Assembly: GCF_020216025.1 (NCBI RefSeq)
Contig: NZ_JAIWNC010000008.1
Location: 62,001 to 126,000 of the forward strand
From: Jidongwangia harbinensis
Lineage (GTDB): Bacteria > Actinomycetota > Actinomycetes > Mycobacteriales > Micromonosporaceae
Length of the DNA stretch: 64,000 nucleotides
Reading direction: 5' to 3'
The notes beneath the pieces were generated by a model. The model was not told the DNA's origin. It was given only the letters and a program-made list of their open reading frames with translations, and did not search any database. Shown piece after piece: positions 35,786 through 45,871 of the stretch. How positions within the stretch are numbered: position 1 is the first letter of the stretch; each line of letters starts with the position of its first letter. The translations under genes were made by a program, and so were the position numbers.

Positions 35786-36381
35786 GCAGCGACACGGAGA
35801 ATCCGCTGGGCCCGCCGCCGTGGCTGAACGCGCCGCCGGTCGAGCCGTACCCGTACGAGGACACCTACGATCTGCGCACGGGGCCCGACCTGCATCCGGC
35901 GCTGCTCGGTCTGCTGCCGTTCGTGGGCATGTGGCGCGGGCGCGGCCAGGGCGGTTTCCCCGAGCCGGAGGACTACGACTTCGCTCAGGAGATCGTCATC
36001 CGGCACGACGGGCGGCCGTTCCTGATGTACGAGTCGCGCGCCTGGCGGCTGGACGCGGAGTCCAAGCCGGCCGGTCCCGCCGTCCGGGAGCTGGGGTTCT
36101 GGCGTCCCGTGCTGGTGAACGGCCGGCCCGGTGACGAGATGGAGGCCACCATGATGACGCAGACCGGCGTCCTGGAGCTCTATCTCGGCAAGGCCACCGG
36201 CACCCGGCTGGAGATGGCCACGGATGCGATCGTCCGGTCCCCGTCCGGCGCGGAGGTCACCGGCGGGCACCGGTTGTTCGGCATCGTCGACGGCGCCCTG
36301 CTCTACGCCCACGAGATGTCCGGCAACGGGCAGGCGCTCAGCCCGCACCTGTCGGCGCGTCTGCTCCGGGTCGGTGGCTGA
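35782..36381 (+). CDS. Nitrobindin-like haem protein (DUF1794/FABP family)
   Basis: Beta-barrel protein of 199 residues with the nitrobindin marks GMWRGRGQGGFPEPEDYDF and, near the C-terminus, QALSPHLSARLLRV with the proximal haem histidine. Relatives bind ferric haem and isomerise peroxynitrite; that role is inferred. The 30-residue N-terminal Pro-rich extension is common in actinomycete members. GTG 35782 overlaps the preceding tiny gene. Confidence 0.88.
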   Translation: MSSDTENPLGPPPWLNAPPVEPYPYEDTYDLRTGPDLHPALLGLLPFVGMWRGRGQGGFPEPEDYDFAQEIVIRHDGRPFLMYESRAWRLDAESKPAGPAVRELGFWRPVLVNGRPGDEMEATMMTQTGVLELYLGKATGTRLEMATDAIVRSPSGAEVTGGHRLFGIVDGALLYAHEMSGNGQALSPHLSARLLRVGG

Positions 36382-36420
36382 GCGGCCACCGCGCTGGGCC
36401 GGCCGAACTATGCTCGTACG

Positions 36421-36843
36421 GTGTCCGCCACATCGTTAGCCGCCATGCTCCGGGAGCGTGGACTGCGGCTCACCCCGCAGCGCCAGCTGATCCTGGAGGC
36501 GGTGCACGAGCTAGGTCACGCCACCCCCGAGCAGGTGCACCACCACGTGCGGGAACGGGTGGCCGGCGTCAACATCACCACCGTCTACCGGACCCTCGAG
36601 CTGCTCGAGGAACTCGGCCTGGTCAACCACACGCATCTGTCGCACGGGTCGCCGACCTACCACGCGGCCGGTGAGGACCAGCACGTCCATCTGGTCTGCC
36701 GGGCCTGCGGCTCGATCAGCGAGGTGGACCCGTCGGTGATGCTGCCGGTGACCGACCGGCTCCTCGACGAGCAGAGTTTCCGGGTCGACGTGGGACACGT
36801 CTCGCTGTTCGGCGAGTGCGGCAACTGCAAGGAGCTGGCATGA
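36421..36843 (+). CDS. Fur-family metalloregulator
   Basis: Zinc-structured repressor of 140 residues. The winged helix is LRLTPQRQLILEAVHEL to NITTVYRTLELLEELGLV. The metal region has THLSHGSPTYHAAGEDQHVH, then two CxxC pairs, CRAC and CGNC. The histidine-rich metal site and the neighbouring nitrobindin gene recall the nickel regulator Nur of Streptomyces, but Zur or a peroxide sensor cannot be excluded. TATGCT 6 bases before the GTG suggests a leaderless message. The stop overlaps ygfZ as ATGA. Confidence 0.88.
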   Translation: MSATSLAAMLRERGLRLTPQRQLILEAVHELGHATPEQVHHHVRERVAGVNITTVYRTLELLEELGLVNHTHLSHGSPTYHAAGEDQHVHLVCRACGSISEVDPSVMLPVTDRLLDEQSFRVDVGHVSLFGECGNCKELA

Positions 36844-37880
36844 CCACCGTGACGATCGAGGACCTGACCCCGGACTCCGCGGACGCGGGTGTCGCCGCCC
36901 ACTACGGCGACCCGATGCGTGAACAGCGGTTGCTGGAGACCGCGGTCGGCCTGGTGGACCGTTCGAACCGGGACGTCGTCGCGGTGCCCGGCGAGGAACG
37001 CGCGAGCTGGCTGCACACGCTGACCACCCAGCACCTGACCGACCTGTCCCCGGGGCAGGCCAGCGAGCTGCTGGTGCTGTCGCCGCACGGGCATGTCGAG
37101 TTCCACGCGTACGTCAGCGAGGACGGCCACACCGCGTGGCTGGACACCGAGCCGGGCGCGGGCGCCGGCCTGCTGAAATACCTCGAGATGATGCGGTTCT
37201 TCACCCGGGTCGAGCCGCGTTCCGCGACCGCCGAGATGGCGGTGCTCTCGCTGGTCGGCCCGGACGCCGCCGCGGTGATCGGCGACCTGCCGGAGCCCCG
37301 GGTGGGTGCGGTGCCCGGACCGAAGTTCGCCGCCGGCTCGGTGCCGCCCGGCCCCACCGCGTTCTATCCGGTACGCGCGTTCGAGGGTGGCCTGGCGCGC
37401 CGGGTGCCGCTCGGCGTCGACCTGCTCGTGCCGCGGGAGTCGGCCGGTGCGGTGATCGACCGGCTGGGCGTGCCGAAGGCGGGACTGTGGGCGTACGAGG
37501 CGGTCCGGGTGGCCCGCCGGATTCCGCGGCTGGGCTGGGAGACCGATCACCGCACGTTGCCCGCCGAGGCGGGTTTCCTGGCGCCGGCCGTACACCTGGA
37601 CAAGGGTTGTTACCGCGGCCAGGAGACCGTGGCCCGGGTGCATCACCTGGGCAAGCCGCCGCGGCGGCTGGTTCTGCTGCACCTCGACGGCGTGATGACC
37701 GACCAGCCGCCCGCGCAGGGCACGCCGGTGGTGCTGGACGGCCGCCCGGTCGGCTTCGTCGGCACCGCGGTCCGGCACCACGAGCTGGGCATGATCGCGC
37801 TGGCCGTGGTCAAGCGGAACGTCGCCGACGACGCCCGCCTGCTGGTCGGCGAGTCGGCCGCCGCCATCGATCCCGCCTGA
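36840..37880 (+). CDS. ygfZ: YgfZ/GcvT-like folate-binding protein
   Basis: Protein of 346 residues related to aminomethyltransferase, acting with folate in iron-sulfur cluster maintenance. It holds the YgfZ signature HLDKGCYRGQETVARVHHLG with the conserved cysteine, and the N-terminal fold SWLHTLTTQHLTDLSPGQAS. It is coupled to the Fur-family gene by ATGA, suggesting that iron-sulfur repair is tied to metal status; this is inferred. Confidence 0.92.
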   Translation: MTTVTIEDLTPDSADAGVAAHYGDPMREQRLLETAVGLVDRSNRDVVAVPGEERASWLHTLTTQHLTDLSPGQASELLVLSPHGHVEFHAYVSEDGHTAWLDTEPGAGAGLLKYLEMMRFFTRVEPRSATAEMAVLSLVGPDAAAVIGDLPEPRVGAVPGPKFAAGSVPPGPTAFYPVRAFEGGLARRVPLGVDLLVPRESAGAVIDRLGVPKAGLWAYEAVRVARRIPRLGWETDHRTLPAEAGFLAPAVHLDKGCYRGQETVARVHHLGKPPRRLVLLHLDGVMTDQPPAQGTPVVLDGRPVGFVGTAVRHHELGMIALAVVKRNVADDARLLVGESAAAIDPA

Positions 37881-37901
37881 ACGAACGCTCATGGCAGGAT
37901 C

Positions 37902-38756
37902 ATGGCCATGACGACCGGGACCGTGATCACCGTTGCTCCGACCGGTGCGGAGAGCAGCAAGGCCGACGTGCCGGTTCTGCCGGTGACGCTCGACGAATTG
38001 GTGGCGACGGCCAAGGAGTGCGAGGCGCTGGGCGCCGCCATCATTCATGTGCACATCCGCGACGACGCCGCCCGCCCGACGCTGGACCAGGGCCGGTTAC
38101 GGGCCACCGTGGCCGCGCTGCGCCAGGCCACCGACCTGATCGTGCAGCTCTCCTCGGGCGGCGCGGTCACCGATCCGGAGGCCGACCGGCTGGCCGTGCT
38201 GGACGCGGCCCCCGAGATGGCCTCCTGCACCATGGGTACGGTCAACTTCGGCGACGGCGTGTTCCTGAACCGCTGGGAGTTCATCGTCGACCTGCACACC
38301 CGGATGCAGGAGCGCGGCATCGTGCCGGAGTACGAGATCTTCGACCTGGGCCAGCTCACCACGCTGCAGCGGCTGCTCGGCACCTACGGGCTGCCGGCCG
38401 GCGGTCACGTCCACGTCGACCTGGTGATGGGCGTGCCCGGCGGGATGCCCGGCACCGCCGCCGCGCTGGTCGCGTGCGAACAGGCGATCCGTGACCTGCC
38501 GGACGGCACCACGTTCTCCGCGACCGGCATCGGCCGCAGCACGATCCCGGTGATGCTGGCGTCGCTGTCCACCGGCGGGCACCTGCGGGTCGGCCTGGAG
38601 GACACGCTCACCTACGCCAAGGGCCGCCCGGTCGAGTCGAACATGCAGCTGGTGGCCCGCGCGGTCGGCTTCGCGCAGCTCGCCCAGCGGCCGCCGCTCA
38701 CCCCGGCCGAGACCCGCGCGCTGCTCGGCGTGCCGGCCGGATCCCCGGACCGATGA
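37902..38756 (+). CDS. BKACE family beta-keto acid cleavage enzyme (DUF849)
   Basis: TIM-barrel enzyme of 284 residues that splits beta-keto acids with acetyl-CoA, as in 3-keto-5-aminohexanoate cleavage. The zinc-binding His pair is in AAIIHVHIRDD, with further family blocks ASCTMGTVNFGDGVFLNRWE, VPEYEIFDLG and HLRVGLEDTLTYAKG. The actual keto acid is unknown. ATG 37902 or 37908 may start it. It overlaps the asparaginase gene (ATGA). Confidence 0.9.
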   Translation: MAMTTGTVITVAPTGAESSKADVPVLPVTLDELVATAKECEALGAAIIHVHIRDDAARPTLDQGRLRATVAALRQATDLIVQLSSGGAVTDPEADRLAVLDAAPEMASCTMGTVNFGDGVFLNRWEFIVDLHTRMQERGIVPEYEIFDLGQLTTLQRLLGTYGLPAGGHVHVDLVMGVPGGMPGTAAALVACEQAIRDLPDGTTFSATGIGRSTIPVMLASLSTGGHLRVGLEDTLTYAKGRPVESNMQLVARAVGFAQLAQRPPLTPAETRALLGVPAGSPDR

Positions 38757-39676
38757 TCGTCGCCGAGGTGGTGCGGTCCGGGTTCGTGGAGAGCCACCAC
38801 CACGGTTCGGTGGTGGTCCTGGACGCGACCGGCGCGGTCCGGGACGCGGTGGGTGACGTCACGGACCCGATGTTTCCGCGCTCGTCGAACAAGCCGCTGC
38901 AGACGGTCGGGATGCTGCGGGCCGGGCTGGTGCCGGCGGACGAGGCGGACCTGGCGCTGATCAGCGGCAGCCACTACGCCGAGGACTTCCATGTCCGCCG
39001 GGTCCGGGCCATGCTGGCCGCGGCCGGACTGGACGCCACCGCGTTGCGCTGCCCGGAGGCGCTGCCGTTGGGCGCGGACGACCGGGCCGCGGTGCTGCGG
39101 TCCGGCGGCGGTCCGGAACCGGTCTTCATGAACTGTTCCGGCAAGCACGCGGGCATGCTCGCCACCTGTGTGGCGGCCGGCTGGCCACTGGAGTCGTACC
39201 CGGAACCGAAGCACCCGTTGCAGGTGGCGCTGGCCGACGCGGTGGCCGGGCTGGTCGCGGAGCCGATCGCCGCGACCGGCGTGGACGGCTGCGGCGCGCC
39301 GGTGTTCGCGCTGTCGCTGACCGGGCTGGCCCGGGCGTTCCTGCGCCTGGTGGACGCGGCACCGGGCACTCCGGAGCGCCGGGTGGCGGACGCCATGCGG
39401 GCGCGTCCGGAGCTGGTCGCGGGCACCGGGGTGGCCGACACCGTGCTGATGGCGGCGGTGCCCGGCCTGTTGTCCAAGGGCGGCGCGGAGGGCGTGGCGG
39501 CGGTGGCGGTGCCCGGGGTCGGCGCGGTGGCGCTGAAGATCTCCGACGGTGCCATGCGGGCCTGCCAGCCGGTGCTGGCGTCCGCGTTGCGGCGGCTGGA
39601 CGTGGCGGTTCCGGTGATCGAGGAGGCGGTGCTGGGCGGCGGCCGGCCGGTCGGCACGGTGCAGGCGACCTGGTGA
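38753..39676 (+). CDS. L-asparaginase II family protein
   Basis: Protein of 307 residues of the thermolabile (Rhizobium-type) asparaginase family, hydrolysing asparagine to aspartate and ammonia. Visible blocks are FPRSSNKPLQTVGMLRAG with the S-x-x-K pair, SGSHYAEDFHVRRV, MNCSGKHAGML and VDGCGAPVFALSL. The gene is translationally coupled to the BKACE gene, suggesting a joint role in amino-acid breakdown. Confidence 0.92.
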   Translation: MIVAEVVRSGFVESHHHGSVVVLDATGAVRDAVGDVTDPMFPRSSNKPLQTVGMLRAGLVPADEADLALISGSHYAEDFHVRRVRAMLAAAGLDATALRCPEALPLGADDRAAVLRSGGGPEPVFMNCSGKHAGMLATCVAAGWPLESYPEPKHPLQVALADAVAGLVAEPIAATGVDGCGAPVFALSLTGLARAFLRLVDAAPGTPERRVADAMRARPELVAGTGVADTVLMAAVPGLLSKGGAEGVAAVAVPGVGAVALKISDGAMRACQPVLASALRRLDVAVPVIEEAVLGGGRPVGTVQATW

Positions 39677-39685
39677 CCTGATTCA

Positions 39686-39703
39686 CGCTAGCTATAGTTA
39701 GCG
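39686..39703. promoter_or_regulatory. Palindromic operator over a TATAGT box upstream of the XRE gene
   Basis: CGCTAGCTATAGTTAGCG is an 18-bp palindrome with one mismatched pair. It contains TATAGT (39693-39698), a good -10. A further half-site GCTAGC lies at 39717-39722. The position suggests autoregulation by the XRE repressor encoded 41 bases downstream. Confidence 0.6.
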
Positions 39704-39743
39704 CTTGCTTGCAACAGCTAGCACCCGCGGTTACCGTCGAGTC

Positions 39744-40211
39744 ATGGCCACACCGAAGGATCTGCCCGAGGACGTCGGCACGTTCATCCGCGACCTGCGG
39801 CAGACCGCCAAGATCTCGCTCCGGCAGCTCGCCGAGCGGGCCGGAGTGAGCAACCCGTACCTCAGCCAGATCGAGCGCGGCCTCCGTAAGCCCAGCGCCG
39901 AGGTGCTGCAGCAGCTGGCCAGCGCGCTGCGCGTCTCCACCCCGGCGATGTATCTGCGGGCCGGGCTGCTGGACAGCGACGGTCAGCACGGCGTGCTGGC
40001 GGCGATCGCGGTCGACCCCGACCTCACCATCGCGCAGAAGCAGTCGCTGTCCCAGATCTACGAGACGTTCCGCAACGAGAACCTCCGGAACACCCCGGCC
40101 GACCCGGCCGGTCCCGAACCCGAGAACACCGTGCTGCGTGACGTCGCCGCCGTCGAGAGCGGCGCGGCGCCCGCACCCAGGACCACCTCTACCGACGAGG
40201 AGAAGTCATGA
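39744..40211 (+). CDS. XRE-family transcriptional regulator (HbhA locus)
   Basis: Protein of 155 residues: a helix-turn-helix (about residues 12-67) with ISLRQLAERAGVSNPYLSQI and ERGLRKPSAEVLQQLASALR, then a short dimer region ending in an acidic tail. It corresponds in position and sequence to the mycobacterial regulator next to hbhA. TACCGT 6 bases before ATG 39744 gives a possible leaderless start; the operator at 39686 contains another -10. ATGA overlap with the next gene. Confidence 0.9.
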   Translation: MATPKDLPEDVGTFIRDLRQTAKISLRQLAERAGVSNPYLSQIERGLRKPSAEVLQQLASALRVSTPAMYLRAGLLDSDGQHGVLAAIAVDPDLTIAQKQSLSQIYETFRNENLRNTPADPAGPEPENTVLRDVAAVESGAAPAPRTTSTDEEKS

Positions 40212-40669
40212 CCGAGCAGACCAACACCCGCATCCCGGCTCCGCTGTACGCCGCCGCAGGCGCCGGCGACCTCGCCTACCAGCAGCTGCGCAAGCTGCCC
40301 ACCGTGGTGAACCAGCTCAGCGAGCGCGCCGCCGCGTCGCTGAAGGCCGCCAACGTGCAGGCCGGCACGACCGCCACCGTGCTGCGCGACAGGGCCGTCA
40401 CCACCGACTTCGACAAGCTGCGCGACACCGCCGCCACCAGCGCCGTGGCGTTCGCCCAGATCGCGCAGGAGCGCGCCGCCGCCATCTACACCGCCCTGGT
40501 CGCCCGCGGCGAGCGGGTGGTCGGCACCGGCGTCGTCGAGGCCGCCGAGGTGGTCAACGCGGACATGGAGACCACCGAGGAGCCGAAGGCCGTCGAGGCC
40601 GTCCCGGCCGCCAAGCCGCGCAAGCGCGCCGCCAAGCCGGTGGCGCCGAAGGACCCGTCGGCCAACTGA
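40208..40669 (+). CDS. HbhA-like heparin-binding haemagglutinin homologue
   Basis: Protein of 153 residues predicted to be a long helical coiled coil (about 15-115) with a Lys/Ala/Pro C-terminal tail (KPRKRAAKPVAPKDPSAN), the layout of mycobacterial HbhA. The opening PLYAAAGAGDLAYQQLRKLP also matches. In mycobacteria the tail binds heparan sulfate, and the protein also associates with lipid bodies and membranes; in a soil organism the role is probably envelope-related. Its neighbours (XRE regulator before, DUF2516 after) are conserved with mycobacteria. Confidence 0.8.
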   Translation: MTEQTNTRIPAPLYAAAGAGDLAYQQLRKLPTVVNQLSERAAASLKAANVQAGTTATVLRDRAVTTDFDKLRDTAATSAVAFAQIAQERAAAIYTALVARGERVVGTGVVEAAEVVNADMETTEEPKAVEAVPAAKPRKRAAKPVAPKDPSAN

Positions 40670-40677
40670 TCGACTAG

Positions 40678-40711
40678 GCCGGAGGCCCCGGTGGTGACCG
40701 GGGCCTCCGGC
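40678..40711 (+). terminator. Intrinsic terminator after the HbhA-like gene
   Basis: Perfect 15-bp stem GCCGGAGGCCCCGGT / ACCGGGGCCTCCGGC with a GGTG loop. A -10-like TAGACT (40713-40718) follows at once, 7 bases before the next start codon. Confidence 0.88.
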
Positions 40712-40725
40712 ATAGACTTGTCGTC

Positions 40726-41046
40726 ATGGCCAACAGTGCGCCGATCTTCTACGACGACGTAGCGAGCCTCATCTCGCTCGTCGTCCTCATCGCCTCGTTG
40801 ATCGTGCAGGCGATCGCCCTGATCCACTGCGTGACGCAGCGCGGCGACGGGTTCCAGGCCATCGGAACCCTGCCCAAGGGTGCCTGGCTCGCCATCCTCG
40901 CGGTCTGCTTCGTGCTGACGTTCTTCGGCGTCGCCGGCGGCGCCACCGGCATCTTCGGTCTGATCGGCGTCGCCGCGGCGCTCATCTATCTGCTCGACGT
41001 CCGGCCGGGCCTGCGTGACCTGACGGACGGCAAAGGCTTCTGGTGA
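40726..41046 (+). CDS. DUF2516 membrane protein
   Basis: Protein of 106 residues with three hydrophobic segments: LISLVVLIASLIVQAIALIH, GAWLAILAVCFVLTFFGVAG and IFGLIGVAAALIYLLDVRPG. It belongs to the DUF2516 family, also found beside hbhA in mycobacteria. Function is unknown. A TAGACT box 7 bases before ATG suggests a leaderless message. GTGA overlap with the hydrolase gene. Confidence 0.88.
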   Translation: MANSAPIFYDDVASLISLVVLIASLIVQAIALIHCVTQRGDGFQAIGTLPKGAWLAILAVCFVLTFFGVAGGATGIFGLIGVAAALIYLLDVRPGLRDLTDGKGFW

Positions 41047-41939
41047 GTCGTTTCCGTTGGCCGCCGCCCCCGGACGGCGGCCCGCGGACGCACTTCCCCG
41101 GGCCGACCGCTCCGCGGACCGGCCGGCCCACCCTCCCGGCGCCGCCCACCGACCGGGTGCAGACCCAGGACGGGGTACGCCTGGAGCAGCTCACCACCGG
41201 CACCGGCGCCCCGGTGACGGTGTTCGCGCACGGCCTCGCCGGTGACATCTCCGGCACCCGCCCGTTCGGCAGCGCGGTCACCGGCCGCCGGGTGTTCTTC
41301 CATTTCCGCGGGCACGGCCGCTCGGACGCGCCACCCGGCCCGTGGACCTTCGGTGACCTGGCCCGGGACCTGCGGGGCATCGCCGACCTGGCCGGCGCCA
41401 CCCGGGCGCTCGGCGTGAGCATGGGCGCCGGGGCGCTGTGCCGGCTCCTCACCGAGACTCCGGACCGCTTCGAGCGGGTGGTGCTCTACCTCCCGGCGCC
41501 GCTGGACACCGACCGCCCGCCGGCCGCCGCGAACCGGCTGGACCGCCTGCTGGCCGCCGTGCAGTCGGGCGAGGCCGCCGCCGTCGCCGAGGCGGTCGAA
41601 CCGGAACTGCCGGCGCCCGCCCGCAACACCCCGGCCGGCTGGAGTTACCTGCGGCAGCGCGTCGAGCAGCTGCAGACCGACGGGCTCGCGCCGGAACTGC
41701 GTACCCTCTGGTCGGCGCCCGCCGTGCCGGACTTCTCGGCGCTGCGCGCGGTGACCGCACCCGTACTGGTGATCGGGTGTGTCGGGGACGAGATTCACCC
41801 GGTCGCCGTGGCGGACCGGCTGGCCAGGTTGCTGCCCCACGCTGAGCTGCAGATCTATGACCGGCCGTCGGTGCTGTGGAACAGCCGGCGCGAGTTGCGC
41901 GAACGGATCTCCGCCTTCTTCAACACCCCCGCGCCGTAA
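41043..41939 (+). CDS. Alpha/beta hydrolase, C-terminal histidine not evident
   Basis: Protein of 298 residues. The oxyanion HGLAGDISGTRPFG, the nucleophile elbow GVSMGAGAL and the acid strand VIGCVGDEIHP are clear. The catalytic histidine normally found in the last loop is not evident: the segment reads YDRPSVLWNSRRELRERI. The protein may use another residue or have lost hydrolysis. It overlaps the DUF2516 gene by four bases, so the two are expressed together. Confidence 0.82.
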   Translation: MSRFRWPPPPDGGPRTHFPGPTAPRTGRPTLPAPPTDRVQTQDGVRLEQLTTGTGAPVTVFAHGLAGDISGTRPFGSAVTGRRVFFHFRGHGRSDAPPGPWTFGDLARDLRGIADLAGATRALGVSMGAGALCRLLTETPDRFERVVLYLPAPLDTDRPPAAANRLDRLLAAVQSGEAAAVAEAVEPELPAPARNTPAGWSYLRQRVEQLQTDGLAPELRTLWSAPAVPDFSALRAVTAPVLVIGCVGDEIHPVAVADRLARLLPHAELQIYDRPSVLWNSRRELRERISAFFNTPAP

Positions 41940-41970
41940 CCTTTACCGGCCTCGATCCGGTGTTCCAGGC

Positions 41971-42411
41971 GTGCGGCTGTCACCGAAGTACATATTTCTC
42001 GGCATCGTTCTCCTCGGCCTGCCGTTCGCCATCGCGGTGGGCTGGGCGCTCGGCACGCCTCCCGCGGCGTCGGCCCGGCCCGCCGCGCCCGCCGGCGCCG
42101 GTGGAATGGGCCCCGCCCCGCAGCGCGGCGCCAGTCCGGCTCCCGTGACCACCCTCGACCAACCCGCCCGCACCGCCCGCACGGTGCCCACCCGCACCGC
42201 GTCGAGCACCAGACCGGCCGCCGTGACCTCGAGCGCCGCTTCGCCCGCCGCCCGGCAGACCCGGTCGTTCTCGCCGGTGCCGGATCTCACCGATCCGCCG
42301 GTGCCCACGCCCGTGCTGCCCACCAGCGCACCGGCGCTTCCGTCGGCCACTCCGTCGGTCAGCGAGTCGGCCGGGGGATCCGTCGCCGAGCGGTTGGTGC
42401 GCAGGCCCTAA
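41971..42411 (+). CDS. Short anchored Ser/Thr/Pro/Ala-rich protein
   Basis: Predicted protein of 146 residues: a short start VRLSPK, one hydrophobic helix YIFLGIVLLGLPFAIAVGWA, then about 115 residues rich in Pro, Ala, Ser and Thr with no obvious fold. It looks like a membrane-anchored, disordered extracytoplasmic tail. GTG 41971 has no good ribosome site, so existence is only moderately supported by frame, composition and its place in a gap between same-strand genes. Confidence 0.5.
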   Translation: MRLSPKYIFLGIVLLGLPFAIAVGWALGTPPAASARPAAPAGAGGMGPAPQRGASPAPVTTLDQPARTARTVPTRTASSTRPAAVTSSAASPAARQTRSFSPVPDLTDPPVPTPVLPTSAPALPSATPSVSESAGGSVAERLVRRP

Positions 42412-42422
42412 GCTGCCGGATC

Positions 42423-43247
42423 GTGGGAGAGCCGCGTTCCGTCGTCGACCGAGGTGCCGCCGCCGCGGGCGGAGCCGTCCGCCAGTTCGTCACCGGGGTG
42501 GGCCTGCTCGGCCGCGGTGTCGGCCTGTGCCTGCGCCACCCGCGCCTGTACCTGCTGGGACTGCTTCCGGCCCTGATCGCCGGCGCGCTGTACGCCGCCG
42601 CCCTGGTCGCGCTCGTGCTCTTCGCCGACGACCTGGCCGCCACGGTCACCTGGTTCGCCGACGACTGGTCCACCGGCTGGCGCAGCACCGTGCGGATCGT
42701 GGCCGGCCTGGCCCTGGTCGGCGTCGGCGGCCTGCTCAGCGTGCTCACCTTCACCGCGGTCACGCTGCTCATCGGCGACCCGTTCTACGAGCGGATCTCC
42801 GAGCGGGTCGAGGCGAAGTTCGGCGGCGTGCCAGAGGCGGTGGAGGTGCCGTGGTGGCGGTCGCTGCGCCGCAGCCTGGCCGACTCGCTCCGCCTCGTCG
42901 GACTCGGCATCCTGCTGGGCATCCCGCTGTTCGTGCTCGGCTTCGTCCCGGTGATCGGGCAGACCGTGGTCCCGGTCCTCGGCGCCACGGTGGCCGGCTG
43001 GGTACTCGCCGTGGAACTGACCGGCGTGCCGTTCCAGCGCCGCGGCCGGCGCCTGCGGGACCGTCGGGCGGTGCTGCGCGGTCACCGTCCGACGGCGCTG
43101 GGGTTCGGCGTGGCGGTGTTCCTGTGCTTCCTGATTCCGCTGGGCGCGGTGCTGCTCATGCCGGCGGCGGTGGCCGGGGGGACGCTGCTGGCCCGGCGGG
43201 CGATGGGCCGCCCGATCGACGTGGTGACGGTCCGCACGACCCTGTGA
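42423..43247 (+). CDS. EI24/CysZ-like membrane protein
   Basis: Membrane protein of 274 residues of the EI24 family (CysZ relatives). It has about five hydrophobic stretches, including YLLGLLPALIAGALYAAALV and LFVLGFVPVIGQTVVPVLGA, with the family motif IGDPFYERISERVEAKFGG between helices. CysZ members import sulfate; most actinomycete members are uncharacterised, so function is open. GTG 42423 lies 8 bases after TAAGCT. Confidence 0.85.
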   Translation: MGEPRSVVDRGAAAAGGAVRQFVTGVGLLGRGVGLCLRHPRLYLLGLLPALIAGALYAAALVALVLFADDLAATVTWFADDWSTGWRSTVRIVAGLALVGVGGLLSVLTFTAVTLLIGDPFYERISERVEAKFGGVPEAVEVPWWRSLRRSLADSLRLVGLGILLGIPLFVLGFVPVIGQTVVPVLGATVAGWVLAVELTGVPFQRRGRRLRDRRAVLRGHRPTALGFGVAVFLCFLIPLGAVLLMPAAVAGGTLLARRAMGRPIDVVTVRTTL

Positions 43248-43276
43248 CGGATGGCCGCCGGATGCCGGGCGGGCGG

Positions 43277-44298
43277 TCAGGCGGACTCGCGGACCACCAG
43301 CTGGGTCGGGAGGACCACCGAGGTGGCCACGTCCGGCTGGCCGTGCACCAGGCCGAGCATCTGCTTCGCCATGGTGCGTCCCATGTCCACGATGGGCTGG
43401 CGGACCGTGGTCAGTGGTGGATCGCTGTACCGGCTGATCTCGAAGTCGTCGAAGCCGATCACCGCGACGTCGTCCGGCACCCGGCGGCCGGCGTCCTTCA
43501 GCGCCTGCAACGCGCCGTGGGCCATCATGTCGGAGGCGGCGAACACCGCGTCCAGGTCGGGGTCCTCGGCCAGCAGGCGGTGCATCGCGCGCATCCCGGA
43601 GTCGCGGGTGAAGTCACCGACGGCCACGTGTTCGCTCAGCCCGGCCTCGGTCAGCGTGGTGCGGTATCCGGTGAGCCGGTCCACGCCGGCGATCATGTCC
43701 GGTGGACCGGCGATGGTGGCGATGCGCCGGCGTCCGGCGGCGAGCAGGTGCCGCACCGCCTGCACCACGCCGCCGATGTGGTCCACGTCCACGTACGGCA
43801 CCGGGTGATCGGTGCGGGTCATCGGCCGGCCGCTGCAGACCACCGGGATGCCGAGCCGGGACAGCGTGCCGGGCAGCGGGTCGGAACCGTGCATCGAGGC
43901 GAACATGACGCCGTCGACGTGGCCGGCCATGGCGTACCGCTCGACCCGGTCGTGGCTGGCCGTGGAGCCGGCCATCATCAGCACGAGCTGTTTGTCGGCG
44001 GCGTCCAGTTCCATGCTGACGCCGCGGATGATGGCCGGGAAGAACAGGTCGTCGGAGAACACCCGGTTGGCGGTCTCCGGCAGGATCAACGCGATCGACT
44101 CGGTGCGCTGGGTGACCAGGCTCCGGGCGGCCTGGTTGGGCACGTACCCCAGCTCCTCGACGGCCAGTTTGACCGCGTCGCGGATCTCCACGGCAACGGT
44201 GGTGGAGCCGTTCACGACGCGCGAGACGGTCGCCCGGGAAACTCCGGCACGTCTGGCCACCGCTTCCAGGGTCGGCCGCTCGCGCGTCACGATATGTC

Positions 44299-44302
<4 letters not shown>
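43277..44302 (-). CDS. LacI-family transcriptional regulator
   Basis: Repressor of 341 residues with the LacI helix-turn-helix TLEAVARRAGVSRATVSRVV, hinge SVTQRTESIALILP-like sequence and a periplasmic-binding-protein sensor domain (about 65-341), including FAASDMMAHGALQALKDAG and DVAVIGFDDFEISRYSDPPL. It overlaps the GH1 gene by GTGA, so it is expressed with it and probably controls it in response to a beta-glucoside. GTG 44290 is a possible alternative start. Confidence 0.93.
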
Positions 44303-45738
<1,436 letters not shown>

Positions 45739-45789
45739 GGCTCCCCCGCTTCCTGCACGCTCGGGAGACGGCCTCCTTGGCGGGCCGCC

Positions 45790-45857
45790 CTTAACCGGTA
45801 CAGCGTACGTCCATTGGTCTTTCCGGAGAATTGGCGAAACTTACAGAACCGGTTAAG
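45790..45857. promoter_or_regulatory. Paired operators upstream of the GH1-LacI unit
   Basis: CTTAACCGGT (45790-45799) and ACCGGTTAAG (45848-45857) are exact reverse complements, 48 bases apart. Each centres on ACCGGT, as LacI-family sites centre on CG. One lies 52 bases before the GH1 start, the other 110 bases. Looping by the repressor is plausible but unproven. Confidence 0.6.
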
Positions 45858-45871
45858 TTGATCGTCCCCCC

